From contig JAFGGC010000012.1 in assembly GCA_016930715.1 (NCBI GenBank), forward strand, positions 72,454 to 136,453: 64,000 nt of DNA, given 5' to 3'. The DNA is from Endomicrobiales bacterium (GTDB taxonomy: Bacteria > Elusimicrobiota > Endomicrobiia > Endomicrobiales > JAFGGC01). The stretch's first letter is position 1; the number at the start of each line of letters is the position of its first letter. Position numbers and translations under genes: made by a program. Under the pieces are notes generated by a model, which saw only the letters and a list, made by a program, of their open reading frames with translations, had not been told where the DNA came from and did no database searches. Shown here one piece after another: positions 19,801 through 26,424 of this stretch.

Positions 19801-22800
19801 CGGTCAATTCGCCCCCGAACACTTCCACGATGTCCGCGTGCTTCATTCTTTTGAATTCTTCCGTGCCTTCTTCGATAGTGCCTATGCTTTTTCCCAGCGC
19901 TTTCGTGATGATCTGCGCTTCCGTTTTTCCGTGGCGGGTCAGCACTTTTTCAACGAACGAGAAGAATTTGTAGAAGTTCTCCCAGCTCCCGGCCTGGCCG
20001 CTCAAGCCCACCAGAAGGTCGTGACCTGCTTTTATCTGGACACCCGCGACCGTAAGCCCTCTGATGCTGCCGAACTGCATATCTAACTCATTAATCTCTT
20101 TGGCGCTCAGGCGACCGGTCGCCTCAAGCTGTCTGACCAGCATTTCCGATAAAGATAATTGCCCTCCACCCGATTCCTCTTCGCCCGTGTCGGCCAGATA
20201 GTCTTCGTAGGGATCTATTGGGGCTTCTTCGGTCTCTCCCCTAATGGTCTCAAGGTTTCCGAGAAGTTCGAGCGCGTCTTCCTCACCTAAAGTCATATCC
20301 GCTTCGCAGAAGTTCCCCGTGACCGGCTCGCCGAGCCTGCGGGCTGCGGCTTCGAGCTTTTCGGCAATTGCAACATCGTGTTCGACGCCTTCCGCGCCGT
20401 GCGGGGCTATCGGTGCAAGTATATGCATCGCCTCTTCAATAAGAACGCGCGCTATATCGTCGTCGCTGATGACCCGTTCCGAAAAAAGTTTCTCTCCTAT
20501 CCATATTCCCGGTCTTGCGGAAGCGATGCCTCGGCGAGCGTGGGCGAACGGCCCGCCATCGTGAAGCGTAAGCCTTCCTTTTACTACGTTCAATTCCGTT
20601 ACCAGCGCTATATTTATGAGACGCGCAGCTATCTGCTTCCTTAACGAATCTTTCTGTTCAGGGGCCAGGCTATCATACTCCGCGGCGGATAAACCATAAA
20701 CAGACCTGATATACCCATCGGTAATGTTGAGGCGGGATGCTATGCGCTGCCTGTCGTCACTCAGGTTGCCGCGTACTTGTCTGATTCTTTCTTTTACGGC
20801 ATTCTTGCGGCTTTCATATTGAGCGCCCCCAATCCTTGATTTTTGAAGCAGGTAGTTTATGAAAAATCCCGCCGAATAGAAAAACGCCAGATACCGCGGT
20901 TTGCCGGTAAGCTCGCTCATATACGGCACGGTGCTTATTTCACCGGAGCTGTCCATTGTCCAGACGTTAGCTTCAAGTATTTTTTTCTGAAGCCGCCTGT
21001 TCCTTTCAGCGTGGCTTATCTCCCCGCCAACCGTCATATCCGGCGAAGCTTCTTGCTGGTACGAGTTAATGACAATCTCACCTATCCACGGAAAGGCGGC
21101 AACAAGCGAGGAAAGCGCGTTGTCTTTCGATATCATTCCGGCTATCGCTTCGGCGTTTTCCTTTATTCTCGCTTGAACATCGGGAGAAAAATGTCTCATA
21201 AGGGCTTCGTTGACCCGGAAGGTGTATATTGCTTTGCCGTCCGCACCCTGAGTGCGGCCGGTTATCTCAAGAAGGTTGAGCCCCATACCGTCGCCCTTTT
21301 CCTGACCCGCAAGCGAACCTATGAGGCCTTTTTCGGTGCCGTAACTGCCGGCGGTGGACAGCACGGCGTTCACGATTCCCGGCAAGTTTAAAGAAGCGAG
21401 TATGGAGGACCTCGCGCTTTGCCCCGCGCCCTTGACGGCTAGCGCCGCGCCCTGCGGCATCTGCCGGCCCAGTGAAGCGGGCTGTTCTTCTTCAGGCGAA
21501 ACAACCGATGGCACTCCCTCGGGAACGATCTTTCCCCCTTCCGCCCTGAAAACTATTGAACGCCCCGTCTGCGGAGAAGCAATCACTATTCTGTTTCCGG
21601 CTACCTCCACGCGGCTGGGCCTCATCGCCGGGGGCGCGCCGTTTAGCACCTTTTCTATATCCGCCCTTTGCGCCTGCAAATCGGCGCCGGCAAAAACTGA
21701 AAGCACCGTGCCGATAACAACGCTGAGCATCTCGGCTTTCCTGGCATCCGAAGTCCTGCCGAATTCTCCGACCAGCTCGAAAAGAGGCATGTTGGCGAAC
21801 GCTTCCTTCAATATTCTTGCCTGAGTTTTTGCTATCTCGTTGTATACGGCTTCGGCAGTTTTGGTGTCCTGCGTGACGTTGGGCGTGACGGTGATGAAGG
21901 AAATCCTCTTGTCCGAAAGCAGTTTTTCTATGCCCCTGGTGTGGAAACCTCCGGAGACAACCACGGCCACTTTTTTTGCACCGTCAAGCATCTTCTGCGG
22001 ATCCGTCCCGCTTCCCGCAGAGATTCCGGAATAATCCGGCCCGAGATCCGCAAGTATGTTCTTTATGAAGCATCCGTTCCTTTCGACGTTGCCTTTGTAA
22101 TACGCGTCAAGAAGCTCGAAGTCCTTCTCAAGCCCGGCGATACGGGCGGTGCCGCAGTGGGTGACCCAGAGAGTTTTGAACTCCGCGAAACGTTTTGAGA
22201 AAAACTCATAGTCATCGGCCGAAATACTATTATTTAGATAATCCTTAAAGTATGAATAGAAATCGGAAAGGAACGCCACCTCAAGTTCTGACTTCGTCAT
22301 AGAGAACCCGGCCCTCAGTTCCTCAATCAGAGTTTTTTCTTCGCCAATGAGCGACATCGGGTTCACGTTCTTGCTTTTTTCAAGGTATGAGAAGAATTCG
22401 GCGAGCTGGGGATAATTCACCGAAAGGTCGAGCCTGTATTCGTCCGCCATCCTCGCGAGATAAACGTAAAGCTCGTCAAGCTTCCGGAAGTTGTCTGTTT
22501 TCTCGAGAAGATAATTATACGCGCTGTAAGGAAGTTTTTGTTTCAGGATCTTCATGAACTCCTGAAGCTGGCGGGCGATGCGCCTGTACTGAAGTTTCCT
22601 GCCTACCTCGGAGAGTTCGATAAAACCGGTTATCGAAGGGAAGTCCCCGGGCCTGACGTCGGCTATTTTTCTGAATTTTTTGGCGTCACGGGTAAGCTTG
22701 TCGGCAAGCTTGAGAAGCAATTTGTAATATTTCTCGGCCGGGAGTTTGCCTTCCTGATACTTCTTTATGGTTCTTTCAAGACGGACGTTCCTTGAGTGGA

Positions 22801-23407
22801 AAGTGCGTCCTTTCGCGCGCTCGAGGTCTTTCGACATTTCATCAAGAAGGGCCCCGTACGTGCTCCTTTTTGAAAGTATGGCGTCAAGCCTGAGATAATT
22901 CGCCCTGTAAACTTTCGGGTCCTCGAGCCCTTTGAGGAGAGATGTTTTCCCGGAGATTATGGAGTAATGCTCGGTGCCCGTGAGCCTCCCGCGGTCAACC
23001 AGGTTCTCAACCACGCTGTTCTTCAGTTTCTTGTCGCCGAGGCCGGCGAACCACGAGGTGTCGAGTTTTCCCGAGGCGCCTTCGACGAAAACAGCCGAGA
23101 GGCCGTACTTGCCGTCGATTATGGATATTACGCGCGAGATGTTCCTCTGGACCTCAGGATGGCAGTGCAGGTCCTGAACGTTGACGACCACGACAGGGCT
23201 TTCAAACGATTTCAGCGAAGAGACCTTCCCGATGTTGGCCGGTATGACGAACTCGTCTATCATCCGCTTGAAATCGGACGTGCTATTCTGCCCCTGCACG
23301 GCGGCATAAAGCCCTTCGGCGGCGACGGAGCTGAATATGAAACAAGCCGCCGTGGCCGAGGCCACAAATTTTTTAAGTGCCAAGATGGGCGATTTCTTTA
23401 ATATCAT
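10892..23407 (-). CDS. Giant exported multidomain protein: Tiki/ChaN-like domain, two protein-kinase domains, three membrane modules
   Basis: An uninterrupted frame of 4171 codons. The chosen ATG at 23407 has AAAGGA six bases upstream and gives a signal-peptide-like start (MILKKSPILALKKF, then FIFSSVAAEGLYAA); ATG 23491 and TTG 23551 are in frame but translate an inverted repeat. Approximate order: residues 60-550 resemble TraB/ChaN/Tiki proteins (VVNVQDLHCHPEVQ, FVEGASGKL, SGGFHTRGIEKLL, FITVTPNV). Kinase domain 1 is at 1210-1520 (GRGGLKRA, HGDLKWNN, DWGS). A membrane module follows at 1600-1745 (FAALH, HWLWN). Kinase domain 2 is at 1880-2155 (YIIKKF, HKDLNPRN, DFSS). Further membrane segments lie near 2350-2400 (GHLVHN) and 2810-2875 (THSAYN). 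The remainder is unrecognised, alpha-helical and Ala-rich. Function is unknown. It could be an envelope or predation-related giant protein of the kind described in Omnitrophota, but substrate and topology are open. Confidence 0.88.
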   Translation of the reverse strand: MILKKSPILALKKFVASATAACFIFSSVAAEGLYAAVQGQNSTSDFKRMIDEFVIPANIGKVSSLKSFESPVVVVNVQDLHCHPEVQRNISRVISIIDGKYGLSAVFVEGASGKLDTSWFAGLGDKKLKNSVVENLVDRGRLTGTEHYSIISGKTSLLKGLEDPKVYRANYLRLDAILSKRSTYGALLDEMSKDLERAKGRTFHSRNVRLERTIKKYQEGKLPAEKYYKLLLKLADKLTRDAKKFRKIADVRPGDFPSITGFIELSEVGRKLQYRRIARQLQEFMKILKQKLPYSAYNYLLEKTDNFRKLDELYVYLARMADEYRLDLSVNYPQLAEFFSYLEKSKNVNPMSLIGEEKTLIEELRAGFSMTKSELEVAFLSDFYSYFKDYLNNSISADDYEFFSKRFAEFKTLWVTHCGTARIAGLEKDFELLDAYYKGNVERNGCFIKNILADLGPDYSGISAGSGTDPQKMLDGAKKVAVVVSGGFHTRGIEKLLSDKRISFITVTPNVTQDTKTAEAVYNEIAKTQARILKEAFANMPLFELVGEFGRTSDARKAEMLSVVIGTVLSVFAGADLQAQRADIEKVLNGAPPAMRPSRVEVAGNRIVIASPQTGRSIVFRAEGGKIVPEGVPSVVSPEEEQPASLGRQMPQGAALAVKGAGQSARSSILASLNLPGIVNAVLSTAGSYGTEKGLIGSLAGQEKGDGMGLNLLEITGRTQGADGKAIYTFRVNEALMRHFSPDVQARIKENAEAIAGMISKDNALSSLVAAFPWIGEIVINSYQQEASPDMTVGGEISHAERNRRLQKKILEANVWTMDSSGEISTVPYMSELTGKPRYLAFFYSAGFFINYLLQKSRIGGAQYESRKNAVKERIRQVRGNLSDDRQRIASRLNITDGYIRSVYGLSAAEYDSLAPEQKDSLRKQIAARLINIALVTELNVVKGRLTLHDGGPFAHARRGIASARPGIWIGEKLFSERVISDDDIARVLIEEAMHILAPIAPHGAEGVEHDVAIAEKLEAAARRLGEPVTGNFCEADMTLGEEDALELLGNLETIRGETEEAPIDPYEDYLADTGEEESGGGQLSLSEMLVRQLEATGRLSAKEINELDMQFGSIRGLTVAGVQIKAGHDLLVGLSGQAGSWENFYKFFSFVEKVLTRHGKTEAQIITKALGKSIGTIEEGTEEFKRMKHADIVEVFGGELTELPAREEIPKIHKGKELGRGGLKRAFKGTWKGREVCVIEGLLSSSEYFDAVEREVKAFNSIAQRQNIPGAELLPRIISSGVMVEQRDAKGFTVRGENGEPVYTYLLDEEIDDPQAYRTKGKRFYVIDYAVYKDMIDFLESAGTDRLNPAGKLRMMILTLTALQTAHSMGLVHGDLKWNNVLLFRGLKPVLSDWGSVRAVPGGGLTDVLPDEEAFFGGTPLFMPPDRMMKSGDKYVPAQPSTVRMEVFSLGVMLYQLVLGDFKASVYGVKPNRMVDYENLMNSEAIASRLGDESILSVRTPEEFQFISLLTPIIVKALKANPEERYGSVIEMLDDIWSVAREMGLDAEKDLNIPPNLRDPRAATETIGRLKVSGTEHLGAVPTASMFVKINKSVKDKRAAMKGAGIGVAGRLMQGVFAFLDWATDATKGVPVIETLMIWGLNAGFAWLGVSPVFIHAVVGLTFAALHIVLNREDITSLRTWQNFVIRAGFGAFLSLLVFYVPTSFSFFNVVSIAKFNLVVPAAIHWLWNAVADSDFGKKADIPPLSMFGDPEKQPLNKSLNFMLADETLQLTRLERSTIARHVTVVKDIASKDPQGLKLVRPHGGILDKETRQVYIQKDYVDAAASNFDENDLINFVANLLADAHYLRILPLAPAEKDQDTYALNSASRVRESYLRRFDGLRELFADFKAAGTARIEIRILNGKRYIIKKFVETRRAIFEIEARILELVANNRSVFRRFLNDGLMHVDRKDRTLVTRLIEGVPLNRYFVDLIESRDTGIELHEAIAIILMCLEGVSVLHDNGVAHKDLNPRNIIVRIGRKGKIYLKIIDFSSSKFFDAKYLHVNPQTRSFTPYYTRPDKDPVGSPSSDIFSLGVIMHYLLTGRVPQQLTARAQVDYVVRDEEFAEYYPVAADLIRIIKKAVNIPKADGTMVFGDEYEPYANVREMIDDLSALMVSNPEIGERVQELIPTEEEVEAGSELTKNFEEKERVLEAVEKRIGSKAVAALAAELYNIFRHPIDEFLRIFTPGAFLKKHKKTALRDAARVLEKRRGADVAYGVTDYLGTALENFSADQLEEAAEALSSGGRIALVEGMLADQKTAGAAASMIVFMLFAIQGPQEWSKGRPVGRSLDSQAQYEYSNIMLEAIKEYKESQNRRASGVALVWAFMAAGTLLSVCGVGAALAGIALGNVVGHLVHNLFFGKGAQMTVDARLSSDQLVNKIKDFLTQRTFSIAELAEHFGVEASIENRRITFATAISMALNDLSGAYDFELQKGGIKIPGSDTPDGVKSKLWNLVRGAKDGFPGDVTIVLRSKSAVPAKTHVEIQRSGVTVTVDSDRPTTVEVDKRGSVVVREDKAARTVIIDGVEHQITYIELADGTVKQFVTKGGEIQEAKTQDEKRLEQGQSPRDLTLGVVGIHDDISAGKTDAGVRTDYSDIERLIDGLIESPRPNIRQVGDVLGKYMEWSLRSNVVAAAILQRRLKDLIDAAVGKKADAGFEYTVGIDKHPRNNLFGITFTFHSNAPDPRTGRKRVTNFNFLYDEASGAIIDESTGAALTLPSTYRFARWIASMLGRPYAQNLPDDWYATPESRKKYPEMTKFAERIAAPIALWDIVAHTALLLIGRGEANVYRVGGAIGIWGATAGAAFAAASVFGAPVLAVIAAAVAANVLTHSAYNAIFGTLGVIGADSPLTLGGKFNGLDIDPRQYAEAGRTYSDEDIFSILEKMREDLVGQAQSSGRFNDADIGRINKTFNDIKGMLMNPGVPPEIKRNTFLLHEYYSPLIKTFGHGSPVFTGVMVFLDRHYFPRHIKEERSGIDTINDLDELSEYVGSYRGTGAAFEGEIDYMLGLISAVKNSLASGEYRNVRASLRALTRGERKGYESIQGLRYKALGLVFKELYRQNFDAIKKSAAVKGMETNKQNSIAADLKEAIDAIRSDYVRYERRNDTAIEEKIGDEIGALFYRFNRDPVIGGLITGICGTLAEILLKKPESLVLVSRVRRAASPAAAAPVERSDERTQRQVAEVYERMRVENIQARVKQGYPEGLAGSFYALSTAQMKIIADSIFTATRKAGGLDALMVEFYSKKNELEKQHRVRGVTIDPNKKELSVFGYEVAIEVLTAMGVTPQPDIHRKTGEALGDAVRRQSGRQLQEGARVAVEEPPRSTDKGSIAAVVIPKVAEAVRGTVNPSAAVRGLAVTSVSIASAQVGTKYVNFIAGPFNEIVVSPQFRAMGAIGILPLRLKNSGDAIELGAVNVGARDVTVLFSRYGDNIILAPGVDLNKKEFELFERRIRELAPLEDSWLARRLRSEGLLESAIREPLIAKPGTEIGSGEPKTQVIPGAIAGSAQASSEFSASVGRHKKKENTVKGRHMVFSVNASKLTGERFAHIRDANAGANIRIRGLFKGVKAVDEDSAHGYIKDMHAAGGRILCDFEVASMSDMNDVSRWLSKGGFDGAEIDLSKASGARAALSRINEIAKQDPELILTVVIPAGMDTSEMITEGNISIVERRAIRSLMPTEMTAKDNACVVLDLSAVQDDIKDSGVGGFTLEKIISGIKANMLEMSIEEISADFDIPVDISQIVRQAENLFRTSPKMFYEIADSYDAVDMPSAEAVGPVLELFRKHGLSELIALDVEDLSEFKLETDKAAAFLKELGDLLPESVGEEKHTLLKYAFGARLAQLVSETEDAGFKVAQAAGLVKGVAERALLAKFVASAGILGLEDAGQEKVFRTLLVSSELELADNLEKYLKPENRRGLAPATVTGMLKSAVMLGKDLSVISRILDILSDVPKKEHSKEVLSVAYLLGVYAARTGDAKALNTPMFAGDSAVAYVDVREEDSASFDEVQKVYYFNALSGVIAGMEKCGQPRNRTLSGKLESLAGTLRIGRTSIPSTADAGMYLTALSDINLGVDMSQAGFDVAGALGDIEMKARTGRIRMELSELLRIYGMHAERRIPGALDKVNEISAEAVKALLGAA

Positions 23408-23422
23408 AAATTCCTTTGCAAA

Positions 23423-23511
23423 CCCCGTTAGAGATATCCCACTTTGACTGCGGGAATCGGTTTCTGAAAAACCTTTAGCTTCGTTTTCCATGTCAAATAT
23501 CTCTAACGGGG
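23423..23511. repeat. Perfect 15-bp inverted repeat upstream of the giant gene
   Basis: CCCCGTTAGAGATAT at 23423-23437 and its reverse complement at 23497-23511 enclose 59 bases. Read on the minus strand, the second arm ends 15 bases before the giant gene's start codon. A related pair flanks the leader of the PilZ gene at 43551-43673. Confidence 0.8.
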
Positions 23512-23517
23512 CAAACA

Positions 23518-23548
23518 AAAAACCCAGTCCGGTTTCGGACTGGGTTTC
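23518..23548 (-). terminator. Rho-independent terminator after the small secreted protein gene
   Basis: The stem AAACCCAGTCC / GGACTGGGTTT closes a six-base loop. Read on the minus strand it is followed by a T-rich run (TTTTTTGTTTG). It lies 7 bases after the stop of the 160-residue gene and upstream of the giant gene, so it would separate the two transcripts or attenuate read-through. Confidence 0.8.
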
Positions 23549-23555
23549 CAACGGC

Positions 23556-24038
23556 CTACGTACGCACCTCTACCCCAGTAGTGCTGCTCTTCTTTACAAG
23601 CACGAGCAAATAAGTCAACATCAGGAGATATATGAATACCCCGCCTCCGGGAGGCCAGGGAACCTGCGAATTCTCTCCGGGTATCAAAGGCAGATAGCCG
23701 AGGTCGCCCGCGAAAAGACTGAAAACCAGCCCCCCCGAAGGAGCCATCAGCGAAACCTTGTCCTTGAAACCGTTGATGAAAGCGTTAGAATTGTGTTTGC
23801 CGGAGTCACGAGAGGGACTATCATTTTTCGCGAAACCTTCGGTAAGGGGATTTTCGCATCTCACGAGGCTGTTCAACGCGTCCACCGGGCTCGTGGAAAC
23901 CGCGGCAAGGCTTTTCACCGCAGAGGTTTGGTCAACAGAATTAAAAATAGCTATTTTTTTGACAGGCAAACCGCCGATGAGCTGCGCGCAGTTAAAACAC
24001 AGACAAAGAGATAATATGACAGGTACGTTCTTTTTCAT
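23556..24038 (-). CDS. Small exported protein of unknown function
   Basis: A 160-residue protein I do not recognise. It starts with a signal peptide (MKKNVPVILSLCLCFNCAQLIGG; possibly a lipoprotein because of the cysteines, although no clean lipobox is seen). The middle is polar (SPSRDSGKHNSNAFINGF), and the C-terminus has a Gly/Pro-rich turn (PWPPGGG) followed by a hydrophobic helix (VFIYLLMLTYLLVLV) and a short basic tail. The start has GAGG and AGG purine runs upstream. It immediately precedes the giant gene on the same strand, separated by a terminator, so a functional link is possible but unproven. Confidence 0.7.
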   Translation of the reverse strand: MKKNVPVILSLCLCFNCAQLIGGLPVKKIAIFNSVDQTSAVKSLAAVSTSPVDALNSLVRCENPLTEGFAKNDSPSRDSGKHNSNAFINGFKDKVSLMAPSGGLVFSLFAGDLGYLPLIPGENSQVPWPPGGGVFIYLLMLTYLLVLVKKSSTTGVEVRT

Positions 24039-24253
24039 ACCTCTAACCTCATTTCCTGCACAAATAGTATTGCTTAAAGCTTGTTTTTTTTCAATGGTTT
24101 TCTGTAAACAGATTTTTCATTATTCCTGTGAAAAAAACGTGAAAAAGGGGTGATTTTTTAGGAAATTGGCGAAAGAAACGGCCAAAAACCGGCTTTTGGA
24201 CGGATTTTCCAGCGGTTGAGCTTGGCGACGTGCCGGATGGCCTGCGGTCAACA

Positions 24254-26320
24254 CTAAAATCTGTACTGCACCGAACCTTCCACTTCCCTGCCTATGCCGG
24301 CCGCAACGCCGTTCTCGATTGTGATATTCTCCTGCTCTGTATTGTCGGTTATGTTCCTTACAAGCAGGCCGAGCTTTAACGATTTCGTTATATCGGCGGT
24401 AACGTTGATGTCTATCTTCATATTGCCCGGGACGTCGATATCGGCGCCGGTGGCGTCTTTGTGCTTGGTTTCTCCTACGTGCCTAGCGTCAGCGTACAGC
24501 ATCAGTTTTTCGCCCACCTTGTAATAACCGCCGACCGTGGCTTTTACGGCGGGGAAGCCTATCGCTTCGTCCTTTGAATTTATCTTGGCTCCGTCGAAAG
24601 CGGTTTCGACCTTGGTGGCCGCGTATCCCGCGCTGGCAAAAACGCTGTATTTATACGCCGAGTAGCGGAGTTCAAGCTCCGAACCGGTCGTTTTATAATC
24701 GCCGGTGTTGTAAAACCCTCTCTTGGTCTTTCCCGCCGGGACATACGGCCATATGCTGCCCTCAAAGAGGAACACGATGACGTCTTTCACGTCCTGCTGG
24801 TAAACGTTGAGCGTCCCCTCAAGCCCCCCGCCGAGCCCCTGCATCCAGATGGCCTCGATACCCGTCAGCTGCATCGGGTCGAGTTTCTCGCCGCTTGAAC
24901 GCGTGTTCCAGAAAAGGTATTTCTGCCACTGGTTAGGCATTAACACGGAAGTGTTGTATAGGACTTTTATGGTGGTGTCTTTCGCGGGGTCATATATCAC
25001 GCCCGCCCTGGGCGAGATTTGCGCCTTTGAATCATAAGAGTCATAGTCCGCGCGCGCCGCGCCGATTAGAGTGACTTTATCCGCCAGCCTGAACTTGTCC
25101 TGGACGTAAACGGCATAGCTCATGTGTTCGCTGAACTTGCTTGGCACGCCGAAAATATTGCCGGTGGTCGCCGTCGAGGAATCCTTGTTCAGGTCCGGGA
25201 ACGGCTCGTAATAGCCGGATAAATGGTGGTAAAAAAGAAGCGTGCCCCAGTGGTATTCGTTGTAGCGCGTGTTAAGGCCGACAAGTAGCGAATTTTTATC
25301 GGTTACACTGTGCACGCTCACGTCTATGTTGACCCTCTCTTCCTTGTCCGCGTTGTATTCCTGGGCGGTATCTGGCGCCTCTTTCGAAGGCATCGTGAAC
25401 TGCCCGTGCTGGTCCCACCAGCCGGCGAACTGAAGGCTTACAGTGTCGGATAGTTCCTTGTCGTACTTGACCATGAACTCGTTAGAAACGTATTCGAATT
25501 TCTCGTCCTTGTAGCTGTTCCTCGTCGTCTTTATTATGCTGTGCATCTTCCTGAACGAGAGGCGGACTGGGCCGAGCGCGTATTTCGAGTAAAATTCATA
25601 TCCCGGGAGGAAGCCTTCCCTCACTATTTCGGCGTCTTTCGGCCACCTGCCGTTCTCGTATCCGGAGGCCGCGTATTGCCCGTCGCTTTTTCCGTATTTG
25701 AAGTTCAGAGTCATCTGTTCGTCGTCCGAGAAGGTTTTGCCGTAGCCGACCCAGCCCCTCGCGGCGCCGTATGAGCCGGCGGTCGCTTTAACGCTAAGCC
25801 CTTTCTGGTCCTCGGCGTCCTTGGTCACGATGTTTATTATGCCGACGAGCGCCTCCGTGCCCCAGAGAATGGAGGCCGGCCCGCGGGCTATCTCTATCCT
25901 CTTGACGTTTTCAAGCGTCACCGGAATTATGTGGTTCCCGCTCGCGCCGGAGTTGAGCGTGTCGCCTGCGGGCTTTCCGTCAAGCATTATGAGGAGGTGC
26001 TGGTTGTTGTCTGACATTATCCCCCTCGTACCTATCACGTTGTTGTCGTCCTGGTCCATTGATATGTGGAAACCCGGGACAAGGCGCAGCACGTCCGTGA
26101 GATACCTTGCGCCGGATGCCTCTATCTCTTCGGCTGTTATCACTGTAACCGAGGCGGGAACGTCCTTGATGCTTTCCTCCGACCTCGACGCCACGACCAC
26201 AGGCGGAATGTTGATGAACATCAGTTCTTCCAGACCGGCCTCGGTCTGGGCCGACATCCTTTCAGAAACGAAAAACAACACCGCGCTGACGGTCAAGAGA
26301 CAGGAAAAAAATCTGTTCAC
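24254..26320 (-). CDS. TonB-dependent outer-membrane receptor
   Basis: A 688-residue beta-barrel receptor. A signal peptide (residues 1-24, ending RMSAQ) is followed by a plug domain at about 40-160 with VPASVTVITAEEIEASG, VLRLVPGF, GTRG and ARGPASILWGTEALVGIINI. The remainder is the 22-strand barrel, ending in VEGSVQYRF with the terminal Phe of outer-membrane proteins. The GTG start has a strong AGGAGGTTATC ribosome site. Receptors of this type import iron chelates, cobalamin or other scarce ligands using TonB energy. No TonB, ExbBD, siderophore or cobalamin gene is adjacent, so the ligand cannot be told; similarity of the plug is to the BtuB/FepA kind. Confidence 0.92.
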   Translation of the reverse strand: MNRFFSCLLTVSAVLFFVSERMSAQTEAGLEELMFINIPPVVVASRSEESIKDVPASVTVITAEEIEASGARYLTDVLRLVPGFHISMDQDDNNVIGTRGIMSDNNQHLLIMLDGKPAGDTLNSGASGNHIIPVTLENVKRIEIARGPASILWGTEALVGIINIVTKDAEDQKGLSVKATAGSYGAARGWVGYGKTFSDDEQMTLNFKYGKSDGQYAASGYENGRWPKDAEIVREGFLPGYEFYSKYALGPVRLSFRKMHSIIKTTRNSYKDEKFEYVSNEFMVKYDKELSDTVSLQFAGWWDQHGQFTMPSKEAPDTAQEYNADKEERVNIDVSVHSVTDKNSLLVGLNTRYNEYHWGTLLFYHHLSGYYEPFPDLNKDSSTATTGNIFGVPSKFSEHMSYAVYVQDKFRLADKVTLIGAARADYDSYDSKAQISPRAGVIYDPAKDTTIKVLYNTSVLMPNQWQKYLFWNTRSSGEKLDPMQLTGIEAIWMQGLGGGLEGTLNVYQQDVKDVIVFLFEGSIWPYVPAGKTKRGFYNTGDYKTTGSELELRYSAYKYSVFASAGYAATKVETAFDGAKINSKDEAIGFPAVKATVGGYYKVGEKLMLYADARHVGETKHKDATGADIDVPGNMKIDINVTADITKSLKLGLLVRNITDNTEQENITIENGVAAGIGREVEGSVQYRF

Positions 26321-26358
26321 GATAACCTCCTGTGTGCGACAAAACGCATATCAATTGG

Positions 26359-26387
26359 ATGATACATTATTTTCCCCCATATTTCAA
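26359..26387 (-). promoter_or_regulatory. Sigma-70-type promoter for the TonB-dependent receptor
   Basis: On the minus strand TTGAAA (26382-26387) and TATCAT (26359-26364) are 17 bases apart, about 40 bases before the GTG start. No clear operator is visible. Confidence 0.6.
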
Positions 26388-26424
26388 CATTTAACTGGAT
26401 TTTTAACGATAACTTGGGATGGTC

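Noticed and set aside
10892-23551. Many plus-strand frames of 60-260 codons opposite the giant gene
   Set aside because: They lie antisense to a continuous coding frame with clear domain motifs, lack ribosome sites and show no recognisable protein features.
23407-23551. Longer N-terminus of the giant protein from 23551 or 23491
   Set aside because: It would translate through the terminator and inverted repeat and bury the signal peptide; ATG 23407 has a good ribosome site.
24039-24253. A gene or small RNA in the gap before the TonB receptor's 3' end
   Set aside because: Only AT-rich sequence with a weak GCC/GGC hairpin is seen; no convincing promoter, frame or terminator could be supported.
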